A DNA stretch of 64,000 nucleotides from Isoalcanivorax pacificus W11-5 (GTDB lineage Bacteria > Pseudomonadota > Gammaproteobacteria > Pseudomonadales > Alcanivoracaceae): assembly GCF_000299335.2 (NCBI RefSeq), contig NZ_CP004387.1:1054001-1118000 (forward strand), in the 5' to 3' direction. The position numbers and the translations under genes are program-made. Below the pieces are notes generated by a model. It was given only the letters and a program-made list of their open reading frames with translations, was not told the DNA's origin and ran no database searches. Shown piece by piece: positions 47,901-52,698 of this stretch; within the stretch, counting starts at the first letter, position 1, and each line of letters starts with the position of its first letter.

Positions 47901-49747
47901 ACGGCACGCCGGGGCTGGTCAACGTCTATGTCAACGGCAATATCGCGGTGTATGGCGAAAACGCTCACGGCATCTTCGCCACCAACTCGGATGATCCGGT
48001 GGTATGGGTTGCCGAAGGTTCCAGCGTGACCGGCGGCGAAGGTGGCAGCGCGGTTTACTTTGATGCGGGCCGCAACGAGCTGCACAACAGCGGCACCTTG
48101 TCCACGATGGACGGCGCCGCCGGGCTGGTGGTGCACAGCATCGGCGGAGATACCCGCATCAACAACGAGGCCAGCGGTGTGCTGCATGGCGCCATCCGCC
48201 TGGCGGCGGATGGTAACAATCTCCTGCACAACCTGGGCACGGTGCTGGCTGGTACGGAAATCGATCTGGGCGATGGTGTGTTCCGCAACGAAGGCATCCT
48301 TGGGCTGGCCGAGGGCGTGGGGCACAGCGTTTTGAATGGCGACCTGACCCAGAGCGAAACCGGCAGCCTGATGCTGCGCTTCGACCAGCGTGACGGCACC
48401 GCCGACCGGCTGCACGTGACCGGTACCGCCGAACTGGCGGGGGTCATCACACCGCTGCTGGTCAACGCCGGCCACATCCGGCCGGGCACCCGCGCCACGC
48501 AGATCCTCTCCGCCGACGGCGAGATCGACCTCAGCGGCCTGCGCGTACTCGACAGTGCCCTGCTGCACCATACGCTGACCGAGGAGAACGGCGAGATCAC
48601 CGTCACCACCACGGCGGACTTCACCCCCGCCGGCCTGCGCGGCGACGGCGAGCGCCTGGGCACGGTACTGGCCGGCCTGCAAGGTGACGGCGGCACCCGG
48701 CTGTCGCGCGGCATCACCGCACTGCTGGCGCAGCTGCCGGACGTGCAGGCGCTGGACGATGCCTACGACACCGTGGCCAGCGGCGGCATCTCGGCGGTGC
48801 CGATGATGTCGCTGCAGAACGCCAGCCTGGTGATGGACACAGTGACTGCACGCCTGGACGGCTGGCGTGCCGATGAACTGGCGAGCGGCACGCGGGTACA
48901 GCACCTGACACAGGGGGGCGATACGGATTCGGGGCCGCGCGGCTGGCTCAGCCTGGTCGGCAACACCAGCAACGGAGAGGGCCTCAGCCGTGATGCCACG
49001 GCCATGGTGCTGGGCGCCGACATGGTCCTCGGCGAGCAGACACTGGTCGGCGCCAGCGTCTCCGCCAGCCGGCTGCAATTCGACCTGGACCGGCCCGATG
49101 CCTGGGCCACCGGCGACGAATTCGGCCTGAACCTGTACGGCCTGCACCGCGCCGGCAACGCCTATGCCTCCGCCATGCTGTTCGCGGCCAGCAACCGCGT
49201 CACCTACCACAGCAGCCTGCGCGGTTTCGGCTACGATCTGGCCGGCGAAACGACCTTCGACAACCGCACCCTCGGCGGCCGGCTGGAAGCGGGCTACGCC
49301 TTCACCCTGCCGTCGCGGCGCGTGACCCTCACGCCGTTCGTGGCGGTACAGCCGACGCAGGTGTACCAGGACGACGCGCGCGAGGTGTACAACGCCGAAC
49401 TGGGCATTGGCGTGAACTTCCGCGATGCGGTGATCGAATCCCTGCCGGCCGATCTCGGTGTGCAGATCGGCAGCCACTGGACCCTGGCGGGCGGCGCGCG
49501 GCTGTCGTCCTTCGCCCGGCTCGCCTGGCGCCACGACTTCGAGCCGGAGCGCACTATACAGCGCGATTTCCACGGCATCCGCCTGCGCGACTCCAGCCTG
49601 CCGGAAGCGGAAGACACCGCCATCGCCCGCCTGGGCATGCAGTACAGCCTGGGCCGTGCACTGAGTGTGACCGGCGAGGTGGAAGGGCAGTGGTCATCGC
49701 CCTATGACACGGTGGGGGGGAGCATCGGGTTGCAGTATCGATGGTAA
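35903..49747 (+). CDS. Giant glycine-rich autotransporter (type Va secretion)
   Basis: 4,614 residues from the ATG at 35903 (AGGAAGGC upstream). A signal peptide (LTPALAAGLALGCAMVCLPGVAAA) precedes a passenger built of roughly 55 repeats (manual count) centred on AQSIGGGGGAGG, each with alternating Gly-rich turns and short beta strands such as ISTAGDYSHGILAQSIGG. From about residue 4120 the repeats fade into a passenger-to-barrel linker, and from about 4347 a 12-strand-type autotransporter barrel follows (GWLSLVGNTSNGEG ... VGGSIGLQYRW). Residues 805–997 and 998–1190 are identical. No enzyme motif was seen, so an adhesin or matrix function is inferred. The upstream IalB-type protein is a likely partner. 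Confidence 0.92.
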   Translation: MKTARNVSHRLTPALAAGLALGCAMVCLPGVAAADSLDYLYDGQGNLLSYGVNGEMIYEGVDGELVEAVPLVEVGPAFKHDPYYTYYSHGGDAGARGLDCGNGSATWDGQKRSKPTAGGDGGNADYQASGMATDTHSSFTGTIVAQGANGGHGGMGGSNTTGSCDKGGQAGGNGGNGAEAGISYNQGKASDKKSYEVGEDGVKNMTIHGATALVAQSLGGNGGDGGSSVDSGEGSKDKAGNGGHGGQGGKAWIKNTVGLTVLDDVQVFNTYSINYDLETDQIDDYDLITQVVNTAHGLIAQSGGGIGGAGGNANSGSKNGGAGGSAGNAGEANINNQAYITTNGGSAILAQSVGGFGGDAGVNKKGYGGGGGTGGDGGLVSVYNSGVLTINDQKLPLCSETVTHNCRITEDMDTSSGTLATLANSPHLYGVCDERYQNCDIHGAYGIFAQSVGGGGGNSGGSSGKHAIGADGGDAGFGWLVNVDNRNKININTESSVGILAQSIGGGGGAGGMAYSSAHKAKAIGGSGGGGGDGGAVWVSNTGSICTGGACGVALEELVEKSDSAGGAYGIFAQSIGGGGGAGGSAKAKSHSGGFLGLMPGKSLAIGGSGGDGGDGGFITVANQGGITTAEINSAGIFAQSVGGGGGSGGGATAMDASLFSGKAVAHGGSGGGGGHGGMVAVNCTSYGNASTYSPCQAQNITSYTPTQTLSTTVTPTLLSSNAGNAYGIATAGLGSTAIFAQSVGGGGGSGSYAIAVQGELFGDGMALAYGGTGGNGGSGNLVYAGTNGMWLYTLGDGAAGLLAQSIGGGGGAGSYALSLAAAAAGAPVAFSLGGAGGVGGGGGNVVAENPGGHISTAGDFSHGIIAQSIGGGGGAGGASVAASGSLVGVNTALAVGGSGEGGGAGGQVLVTNTRYGSNSPDIWTQGYGANAILAQSIGGGGGAGGNSYAASATLVGGTASVAVGGSSSSGGAGSVVDLDNQGNLVTEGHNAAGIVAQSIGGGGGAGSYALSLAAAAAGAPVAFSLGGAGGVGGGGGNVVAENPGGHISTAGDFSHGIIAQSIGGGGGAGGASVAASGSLVGVNTALAVGGSGEGGGAGGQVLVTNTRYGSNSPDIWTQGYGANAILAQSIGGGGGAGGNSYAASATLVGGTASVAVGGSSSSGGAGSVVDLDNQGNLVTEGHNAAGIVAQSIGGGGGAGGNATSVSGSVAGVTLGVALGGSGGGGGNSSDVDVGNEGSISTAGDYSHGILAQSIGGGGGAGGNAVAGSGTLAGGALSTAVGGTGGSGGNAGGAYVDNSNASSVISTQGYGAYGILAQSVGGGGGAGGSAMSGSATFMSSVSSSVALGGSASRGGTASAGEVNNAGMVLTEGANAVGIAMQSIGGGGGVGGNAVSVAGNITGGNLALAVGGAGGTGGTGGVSSINNSGVVATKGDFAHGLMAQSIGGGGGAGGMAVAGTATLVGVNVSSAVGGTGGGGGFSNEVKVINKGGKSVGLATTAVIQTEGAGANAILAQSLGGGGGAGGMTVAASAALGSLSATQAIGGAGGAGGTASAVTVSNNGNLITLGENASAVVAQSIGGKGGAGGTALSASGDVIGAGVSIASGGAGSTGGKGEWVTVSHEGTTDGTSGTTGGAVISTAGANAKGILAQSIGGNGGEGGMAVSAAGGLVGGNMGVSLGGSGGSGSASSVSRVANYGGRILTAGDYAQGIVAQSIGGNGGAGGMAVSGSASVTDVAMSVAVGGTGGSGGEVRGDVSVNNYKSGSTKPLIQTQGAGANAILAQSIGGDGGAGGMSLAAAVALAGDASAAVAVGGGGGNGGKANSVAVINEGTLVTTGNEAAALVAQAIGGSGGVGGFSASAGVNLTGNTASFALGGTGGNGGQVLGTVTVTNSSGTIQTLGNNAQGILAQSIGGNGGAGGMSLAATVSLAAENAAVSLGGAGGGGGTAGVVTVDSSGGQLMTAGDYSQGILAQSIGGNGGAGGMSVSGSVSLTGNAGAVSLGGSGNKGGAGKAVTVTNATGIVTQGYGASAIAAQSIGGFGGAGGASVSAGFSLGSSAAAVAVGGGAGTGASSDKVLVTNSGALTTLGGGAAAILAQSIGGDGGIGGLAVSGAVSMSNNGSLALGGGGAAGGTAGEARVDNSGNIMVIAEETESVTVPAVPNASVNQALEAWALVSGDMQEMPDDVTNLFNLITGQSNPLLSALHANAAGIMVQSIGGGGGAGGLAAAAGLSATDKSFDVAVGGDGGGGGTAGAAILNNTGSVITLGTHSPGLVAMSMGGQGGAGGFSASVGASGWSLGTAVASVGGDGGNGGRAGEVTVTTANSDLYKPVMTQGSQSPALMAMSIGGNGGTGGFDAAVGLSSLGSAVTGVGGNGGDGGTGGNVNVTSSQYLTTSGLMSPGILAMSIGGHGGMGGISAGVAESLVKSVAASVGGNGGAGGKSGIVDVSVNAPVVTYGNLSSGIVSQSIAGSGGMGGVAVSSVVTAEVIPTKKYKLNIGGAAGGEGGAGGQAGDAYVESNSVVQTYGFLSHAVVAQSVGGTGGMGGIAVDGSFDVTLNVIPGMDGGDRNLSFALAVGGEGGIGGNAGLAQVDQRGSLVTGYGIVENGAVGSAFLSSGILAQSIGGSGGMGGSAAAIAAGNSPTSATLAVGGMGGAGGHAGSVVVNSNVDCLTSANCTDGITTFGAGSAAIKAQSIGGGGGSGGIALSAASVGLLPSKVGVGGAGGDGGDAGHGGTVEINVGGSLTTVGLNAPGILAQSVGGGGGDGGASLSGNYDLATAVKKSLSLFGVKVEDDDDSLVSSSIDGVKGVYQDVTGEEMPDSLAASSALAVGGDGGAGGNAAAVTVNSTAQIVTGAGGFGYQSAGIMAQSVGGGGGNGGFAGIGQNGAVTGSVLLGGNGGVAGDGSTVNVTAANLIKTTGMHSTALVAQSIGGGGGNAGHIYDGTEAIGALSSGVGGSGGNGGSASTVTVTSSATLITNGLHSGGIMAQSIGGGGGNANSSILGNLVDALPVPATVGATNKARVGVTTLDEIIENGAQVGALDERVFGQSGADAGAAFAVNLGGSDGVAGNGGNVTVSNTGNIFTGAEVDNAGNVVASENLLRTAGSTAILAQSIGGGGGSSHEAAVDANWGQSMTAKNLGGLFGSDDTASLQRRAGNVTVLNTGSLITYGANSAGIIAQSIGGGGGVSGTFSATTNTLEGMAGATSNALRLGGGMAESYAGMVSVCDTRTTFDTEPVVDYCSGLSDQGQAIVTEGVASHGILAQSIGGGGGYAAVITSAVEQAVAGELSAGNFDLTVGEVLEASSTDGVAVAAHLGGTDNSSGNRSGNGALIWTATDVVTRGDAALGLLGQSVGGGGGLLVSHASNAGTGDYHVKGQLGGFGSGANATIADTPGVVFQGSVLTEGDLATAVIGQGVAGGGGIFLSLGKTVGTGGTDTVELLLGAADGEGNGSNNKVVWGAMNQIEQSALMTSGAGALGIISQSVGAGGGFAASHTGSASAGAVEGIFKLGSTGVAGATDEYWTALTSSTGFQIATTGVNAVGALTQSVSAGGGLAIDSHDSLLARESVAVSFDLGFDNAGKAGGSVGATKVEAVRHSINTEGDNASAMLMQSVAGGGGTALFASSAVEQGGEVEASFHLGGNPSDGMAMEIEATLGILGNRVSLPSYLVTAGDNAFGLVAQSIASGGGLAALTVAASEEQLAEGATLGLTLADSWLGRADGAVSSKHYASVVNLDLSDYNIVTSGRNSVGLVAQSIGGGGGVATALAADSARFGGSLQLGASGGGSGAAAGAINLTASASKSDASLISTAADFTPAMLVQSIGGGGGLAMLNVSDLTLGGNTGSQGNTVSINNAASIVTQGKASIGLIAQSIGGGGGVGWSLDEVTLGGAASGSHGKNVSVTQNGDIYTTGDYAYGILAQSIGGGGGLALSEGDVLATTVLDGVGNGGNVSVTVNGNVVTEGYGAHGVVAQSVANGGGLVLDMGNTENGGLTAHYSDTALDGTPGLVNVYVNGNIAVYGENAHGIFATNSDDPVVWVAEGSSVTGGEGGSAVYFDAGRNELHNSGTLSTMDGAAGLVVHSIGGDTRINNEASGVLHGAIRLAADGNNLLHNLGTVLAGTEIDLGDGVFRNEGILGLAEGVGHSVLNGDLTQSETGSLMLRFDQRDGTADRLHVTGTAELAGVITPLLVNAGHIRPGTRATQILSADGEIDLSGLRVLDSALLHHTLTEENGEITVTTTADFTPAGLRGDGERLGTVLAGLQGDGGTRLSRGITALLAQLPDVQALDDAYDTVASGGISAVPMMSLQNASLVMDTVTARLDGWRADELASGTRVQHLTQGGDTDSGPRGWLSLVGNTSNGEGLSRDATAMVLGADMVLGEQTLVGASVSASRLQFDLDRPDAWATGDEFGLNLYGLHRAGNAYASAMLFAASNRVTYHSSLRGFGYDLAGETTFDNRTLGGRLEAGYAFTLPSRRVTLTPFVAVQPTQVYQDDAREVYNAELGIGVNFRDAVIESLPADLGVQIGSHWTLAGGARLSSFARLAWRHDFEPERTIQRDFHGIRLRDSSLPEAEDTAIARLGMQYSLGRALSVTGEVEGQWSSPYDTVGGSIGLQYRW
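38315..39472 (+). repeat. Perfect 579-bp tandem duplication inside the autotransporter
   Basis: Bases 38315–38893 and 38894–39472 are identical on my line-by-line comparison, and identity at this offset runs on for another 30 bases to 39502. The unit is 193 codons, in frame, covering three Gly-rich passenger repeats (starting QSIGGGGGAGSYALSLAAA). Junctions lie in the shared CAGTCCATCGGCGGCGG sequence, which fits unequal recombination between neighbouring repeats. Confidence 0.95.
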
Positions 49748-49755
49748 CCCGGCCG

Positions 49756-49795
49756 CTTTATCGGCCACTTTCCATGGTGAAAGTGGCCGATAAAG
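49756..49795 (+). terminator. Strong hairpin after the autotransporter gene
   Basis: Perfect 17-base arms (CTTTATCGGCCACTTTC at 49756–49772 and its complement at 49779–49795) around CATGGT, nine bases after the stop. There is no T-run, so termination strength is uncertain. Confidence 0.65.
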
Positions 49796-49957
49796 TGGAA
49801 TAAATGGCCGTTAATTCTGGTAATGGCATCCGCAAACGGCCGGACCGGACCCATCCTGCCGACCGGGCAGGACGGGCGCTGTGGTCATCGCCACCCGAAC
49901 GGCGGGATGGCCAATGCTATATACTTCCGGCTCCTTCGTGTCGGGAAAGCCAGCCCC

Positions 49958-50569
49958 ATGTCTGCAACGCTCGTCGTGCGTGACCCTTTGCTGCGGCGCT
50001 ACCTCATCCTTTTTTCAGTTTTGCTGGCCGCTCTCGGCCTGGCCCACACCTGGGTCAATCCGCATCTGGAATACGTGCGCGCCCTGATCCTCAACGGCCA
50101 GCTCTGGCGCCTGTACAGCGCCCACTTCGTGCACCTCAACCACTGGCACATGCTGATGAACCTGGGCGGCTTTCTGTTGTGTGCCTGGTTCTTTACCGAT
50201 ATCTATGACCGCTGGCTGCTGGGTCTGTGGCTGCTGGTATCGCCGCTGCTGGTGAGCGGGCTGATGCTGTTCGTTGACCAGGCCAGCGGGCCGTATGTGG
50301 GGCTGTCGGGCATCCTGCACGGCTGGCTGGTGATGGCGCTGCTGCTGGGTTTTCGTACCCATCCTTGGCTGCATGCACTGGTGCTGGCGCTGGTGGCGGG
50401 GCGGCTGATCTGGGAGCAGTTGCCGGGCTATGACGTCGAGTACCTGCGTGACTGGATTGACGGCCGGGTCTATGTGAATGCCCATTTATATGGCGCGCTG
50501 TCTGGTGCGCTATTGGCCGCCGGGGTGATGCTGGCGCGGCGTCTGCGTCGCCCGTCGGTGTCATGTTAG
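49958..50569 (+). CDS. rrtA: Rhombosortase (rhomboid-family intramembrane protease)
   Basis: 203 residues, start ATG at 49958; the longer frame upstream is not protein-like. It shows the rhombosortase pattern: LWRLYSAHFVHLNHWHMLMN at 49–68, the catalytic serine S117 in GLSGILHG, and histidine H176 in NAHLYGALSG. Six hydrophobic segments. Rhombosortases process proteins with a GlyGly-CTERM tail and their genes are usually found wherever such substrates exist. I saw no protein in this window ending in a Gly-Gly motif, hydrophobic helix and basic tail, so the substrates must be elsewhere. It is downstream of the autotransporter, beyond a hairpin, and 27 bases before the HolD-like gene. Confidence 0.78.
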   Translation: MSATLVVRDPLLRRYLILFSVLLAALGLAHTWVNPHLEYVRALILNGQLWRLYSAHFVHLNHWHMLMNLGGFLLCAWFFTDIYDRWLLGLWLLVSPLLVSGLMLFVDQASGPYVGLSGILHGWLVMALLLGFRTHPWLHALVLALVAGRLIWEQLPGYDVEYLRDWIDGRVYVNAHLYGALSGALLAAGVMLARRLRRPSVSC

Positions 50570-50596
50570 ACTGCCGCTCTGCTCACCGGAGTGTCC

Positions 50597-51292
50597 ATGA
50601 ACGAACTGCAACGACAGGCTTATATCCGCGCCATGGGGTTTTCGCCCTGGGTGGCCTGTGCACCGTTGCCGGGTGCCGCGCCGACACCGGTCCTTGCGCC
50701 TGTCGAGCCGCCCGCACCTCCCGTGGCGGCAGTTCCCGAGATGCCGCGCCAGGAGCCGGCACCGGCCGCTGAGCGGCCCCCGCTGCCCACCGTGTCCGCC
50801 AGCCCCGCGACGATACCCCCGGCGTCACCTGCCGAGCCCGCCCGGCAGGCCATGGCCGGCCCGCGCTTCACCCTGCAGGCGTTTGCCACGCCGAATGTCT
50901 GGCTGGTGCTGGAACAGGAACAGGCCGACGCCCCCGGCTTTGGCCGCGAAGCGCAGCAACTGGTCAATAATCTGCTGCGCATCTGGCAGGTCGGCCCCGG
51001 CCAGCCGCGCCGGTTTCTTTGTCCCCCCGGCGGCCAGCCGCTGCCCGCAGACCAGGCTGCCCAGGCGCTGGGTGCCTTCCTCAACGGACTGACGCGCGGC
51101 GGTACGCCACGGGTATTGCTCTGCGCGCGGGAAGATACCGCCGCGCTGGTGCTGCCAGAGCGTTTCCGCGTGCAGCGCCATGCACAGGGCGAATGGCTTG
51201 CGGTCAGTTCGCTCACGGAGATGCTGACGCAACCGGCTGAACACAAGCGCCGCACCTGGCAGGCCATGGTCGGGGCGGGCTTCCATGCCTGA
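50597..51292 (+). CDS. Possible HolD-like protein (DNA polymerase III psi) upstream of rimI
   Basis: 231 residues. The N-terminus MNELQRQAYIRAMGFSPWVA resembles the psi-subunit pattern of a short helix followed by a tryptophan (LQxLGIxxW in E. coli HolD), which docks on the clamp loader. A Pro/Ala-rich linker follows (about 27–85), then a folded domain (RFTLQAFATPNVWLVLEQ ... PRVLLCAREDTAALVLPERF). The position just before rimI, with an eight-base overlap, copies the holD–rimI order of enterobacteria. It is much longer than E. coli HolD (137 residues). The call rests on the N-terminal motif and gene order and is tentative. The start could also be the GTG at 50591. Confidence 0.5.
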   Translation: MNELQRQAYIRAMGFSPWVACAPLPGAAPTPVLAPVEPPAPPVAAVPEMPRQEPAPAAERPPLPTVSASPATIPPASPAEPARQAMAGPRFTLQAFATPNVWLVLEQEQADAPGFGREAQQLVNNLLRIWQVGPGQPRRFLCPPGGQPLPADQAAQALGAFLNGLTRGGTPRVLLCAREDTAALVLPERFRVQRHAQGEWLAVSSLTEMLTQPAEHKRRTWQAMVGAGFHA

Positions 51293-51761
51293 ACAGGCGT
51301 CCTGGTTACCGGGATTGAGCCTGCGTCCGATGTGTGCGGCCGATGTGCCGCAGGTCAGTGCGCTGGAAGCGCAGAGCCAGTTCACCCCCTGGAGCGAACA
51401 GGTTTTTCTCGATTGTCTGCGCGATGACTATCTGTGCCAGGTGGTCATGGCCGGCCCCGATACCCTGGCTGCGTTCATGGTGATTTCCCGCGTTCTGGAT
51501 GAAGCGCATCTGCTGAATATCGCTGTTGCCAGCGACTGGCAGCGGCGTGGCATTGCGCGGACGCTGCTGGCCGACATGATGACGGCGCTGGCGCCGGAGA
51601 GCCGCTATCTGTTCCTGGAAGTGCGCGCCGGCAACGCGCCGGCGCGGGCGTTGTACGAGCAACTCGGTTTCAGCGTCACCGGCGTGCGCCGGGGATATTA
51701 CCGTTGCGCTACCGGGCGGGAAGACGCGGTGCTGATGATGCAACCGTTGTCACCGTCCTGA
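51285..51761 (+). CDS. rimI: Ribosomal protein S18-alanine N-acetyltransferase RimI
   Basis: GNAT acetyltransferase of 158 residues that acetylates the N-terminus of ribosomal protein S18. Family marks: the N-terminal LRPMCAADVPQVSALEAQSQFTPWSEQVF, the acetyl-CoA loop QRRGIAR near 81–87, LFLEVRAGNAPARALYEQLGFSVTGVRRGYY and the C-terminal ED-A-VLM. It overlaps the upstream gene by eight bases and is followed by a 136-base gap before the AraC-type regulator. Confidence 0.92.
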   Translation: MPEQASWLPGLSLRPMCAADVPQVSALEAQSQFTPWSEQVFLDCLRDDYLCQVVMAGPDTLAAFMVISRVLDEAHLLNIAVASDWQRRGIARTLLADMMTALAPESRYLFLEVRAGNAPARALYEQLGFSVTGVRRGYYRCATGREDAVLMMQPLSPS

Positions 51762-51897
51762 ATCCTGTTACAGGAAGTGGGTCGCACCCCGTAGGGAATG
51801 CTGCTATTTTTGGCCCGTTCCGGTCCCTCACCGGCGATGGACGCAATACAAAACAGCGCCTGCAGCGGCCGCAGCGTGCTGTATCAGGAAAGCGAGC

Positions 51898-52695
51898 ATG
51901 AACAGACCCACCGTCCCTAATGTGTCCCGGCAGGTCAGCCTGCTGCTGGTCGATGACTCTCCTGATCTGCTTTCGCTACTGGCGGATTTTCTGCGCCCGA
52001 CCCGCTGGCGCCTGGTGGTGGCCTTCGATGGCCAGGAGGGTTACCAGAAGGCCACGGTGCTGCAACCGGACCTGATCCTGCTGGACGTGCGCATGCCGCG
52101 CACCGATGGTTTTGCTGCCATCCGCCTGCTCAAGGCAGATTCACGCACGCGCAACATCCCGGTGATTTTTCTGTCCGGCGCGAAAGAAATCGAAGAGCGC
52201 CTGACCGGCCTGCGGCTGGGTGCCGTGGACTACATCAGCAAACCCTTTTCTCCCGAAGAAGTGATGGTGCGCATCGGCATCCACCTGGACCTGCACCGGC
52301 GCCAGGCGGCTGAAGCGGTGACCGAGGAAGAGGAAGATGCGCTGCAGCCGGGCGCGGTCAGCAGCACGGTGGCGGCGGCGATGCATATCCTGCGCCAGGA
52401 CATCTGCCAGGCACCTTCGCTGACCGATCTTGCCCACCAGGTCGGCACCAATGAGCGGCGCCTGAATGCGCTGTTCCGCAAGGAAACCGGCACCACGGTA
52501 TTCGCCTGGCTGCGCGAACAGCGTTTTGTGCTCGCCTGCGAACTGCTGGCGGATACCGAGCTGGACATCCAGCAGGTCAGCGATCAGGTCGGCTACGGCA
52601 ATGCCGCCAACTTCACCACCATGTTCAAAGAGCGTTTTGGCGTTACGCCCAGCGATTATCGTCGCTCCCTTCGTAAATCCGACAACCAGGACTGA
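51898..52695 (+). CDS. Response regulator with AraC-type DNA-binding domain
   Basis: 265 residues: receiver domain with phospho-acceptor D63 (LILLDVRMPRTDG) and switch lysine in DYISKPFSPEEV, an acidic linker (TEEEEDALQ), then a two-HTH AraC domain with DLAHQVGTNERRLNALFRKETGTTVFAWLREQR and the signature VSDQVGYGNAANFTTMFKERFGVTPSDYRR. The hybrid kinase gene starts three bases after its stop, so they form a two-gene phosphorelay unit. Target genes are not known. Confidence 0.92.
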   Translation: MNRPTVPNVSRQVSLLLVDDSPDLLSLLADFLRPTRWRLVVAFDGQEGYQKATVLQPDLILLDVRMPRTDGFAAIRLLKADSRTRNIPVIFLSGAKEIEERLTGLRLGAVDYISKPFSPEEVMVRIGIHLDLHRRQAAEAVTEEEEDALQPGAVSSTVAAAMHILRQDICQAPSLTDLAHQVGTNERRLNALFRKETGTTVFAWLREQRFVLACELLADTELDIQQVSDQVGYGNAANFTTMFKERFGVTPSDYRRSLRKSDNQD

Positions 52696-52698
52696 TTC

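Noticed and set aside
45953-49573. Antisense open frame of 1,206 codons over the autotransporter
   Set aside because: It arises from the GC-rich, strongly periodic codon pattern of the sense gene; composition is Arg/His/Ala/Gly-rich and it has no start context, motif or family resemblance. Other long antisense frames over this gene (for example 36806–38680 and 43487–45265) are rejected for the same reason.
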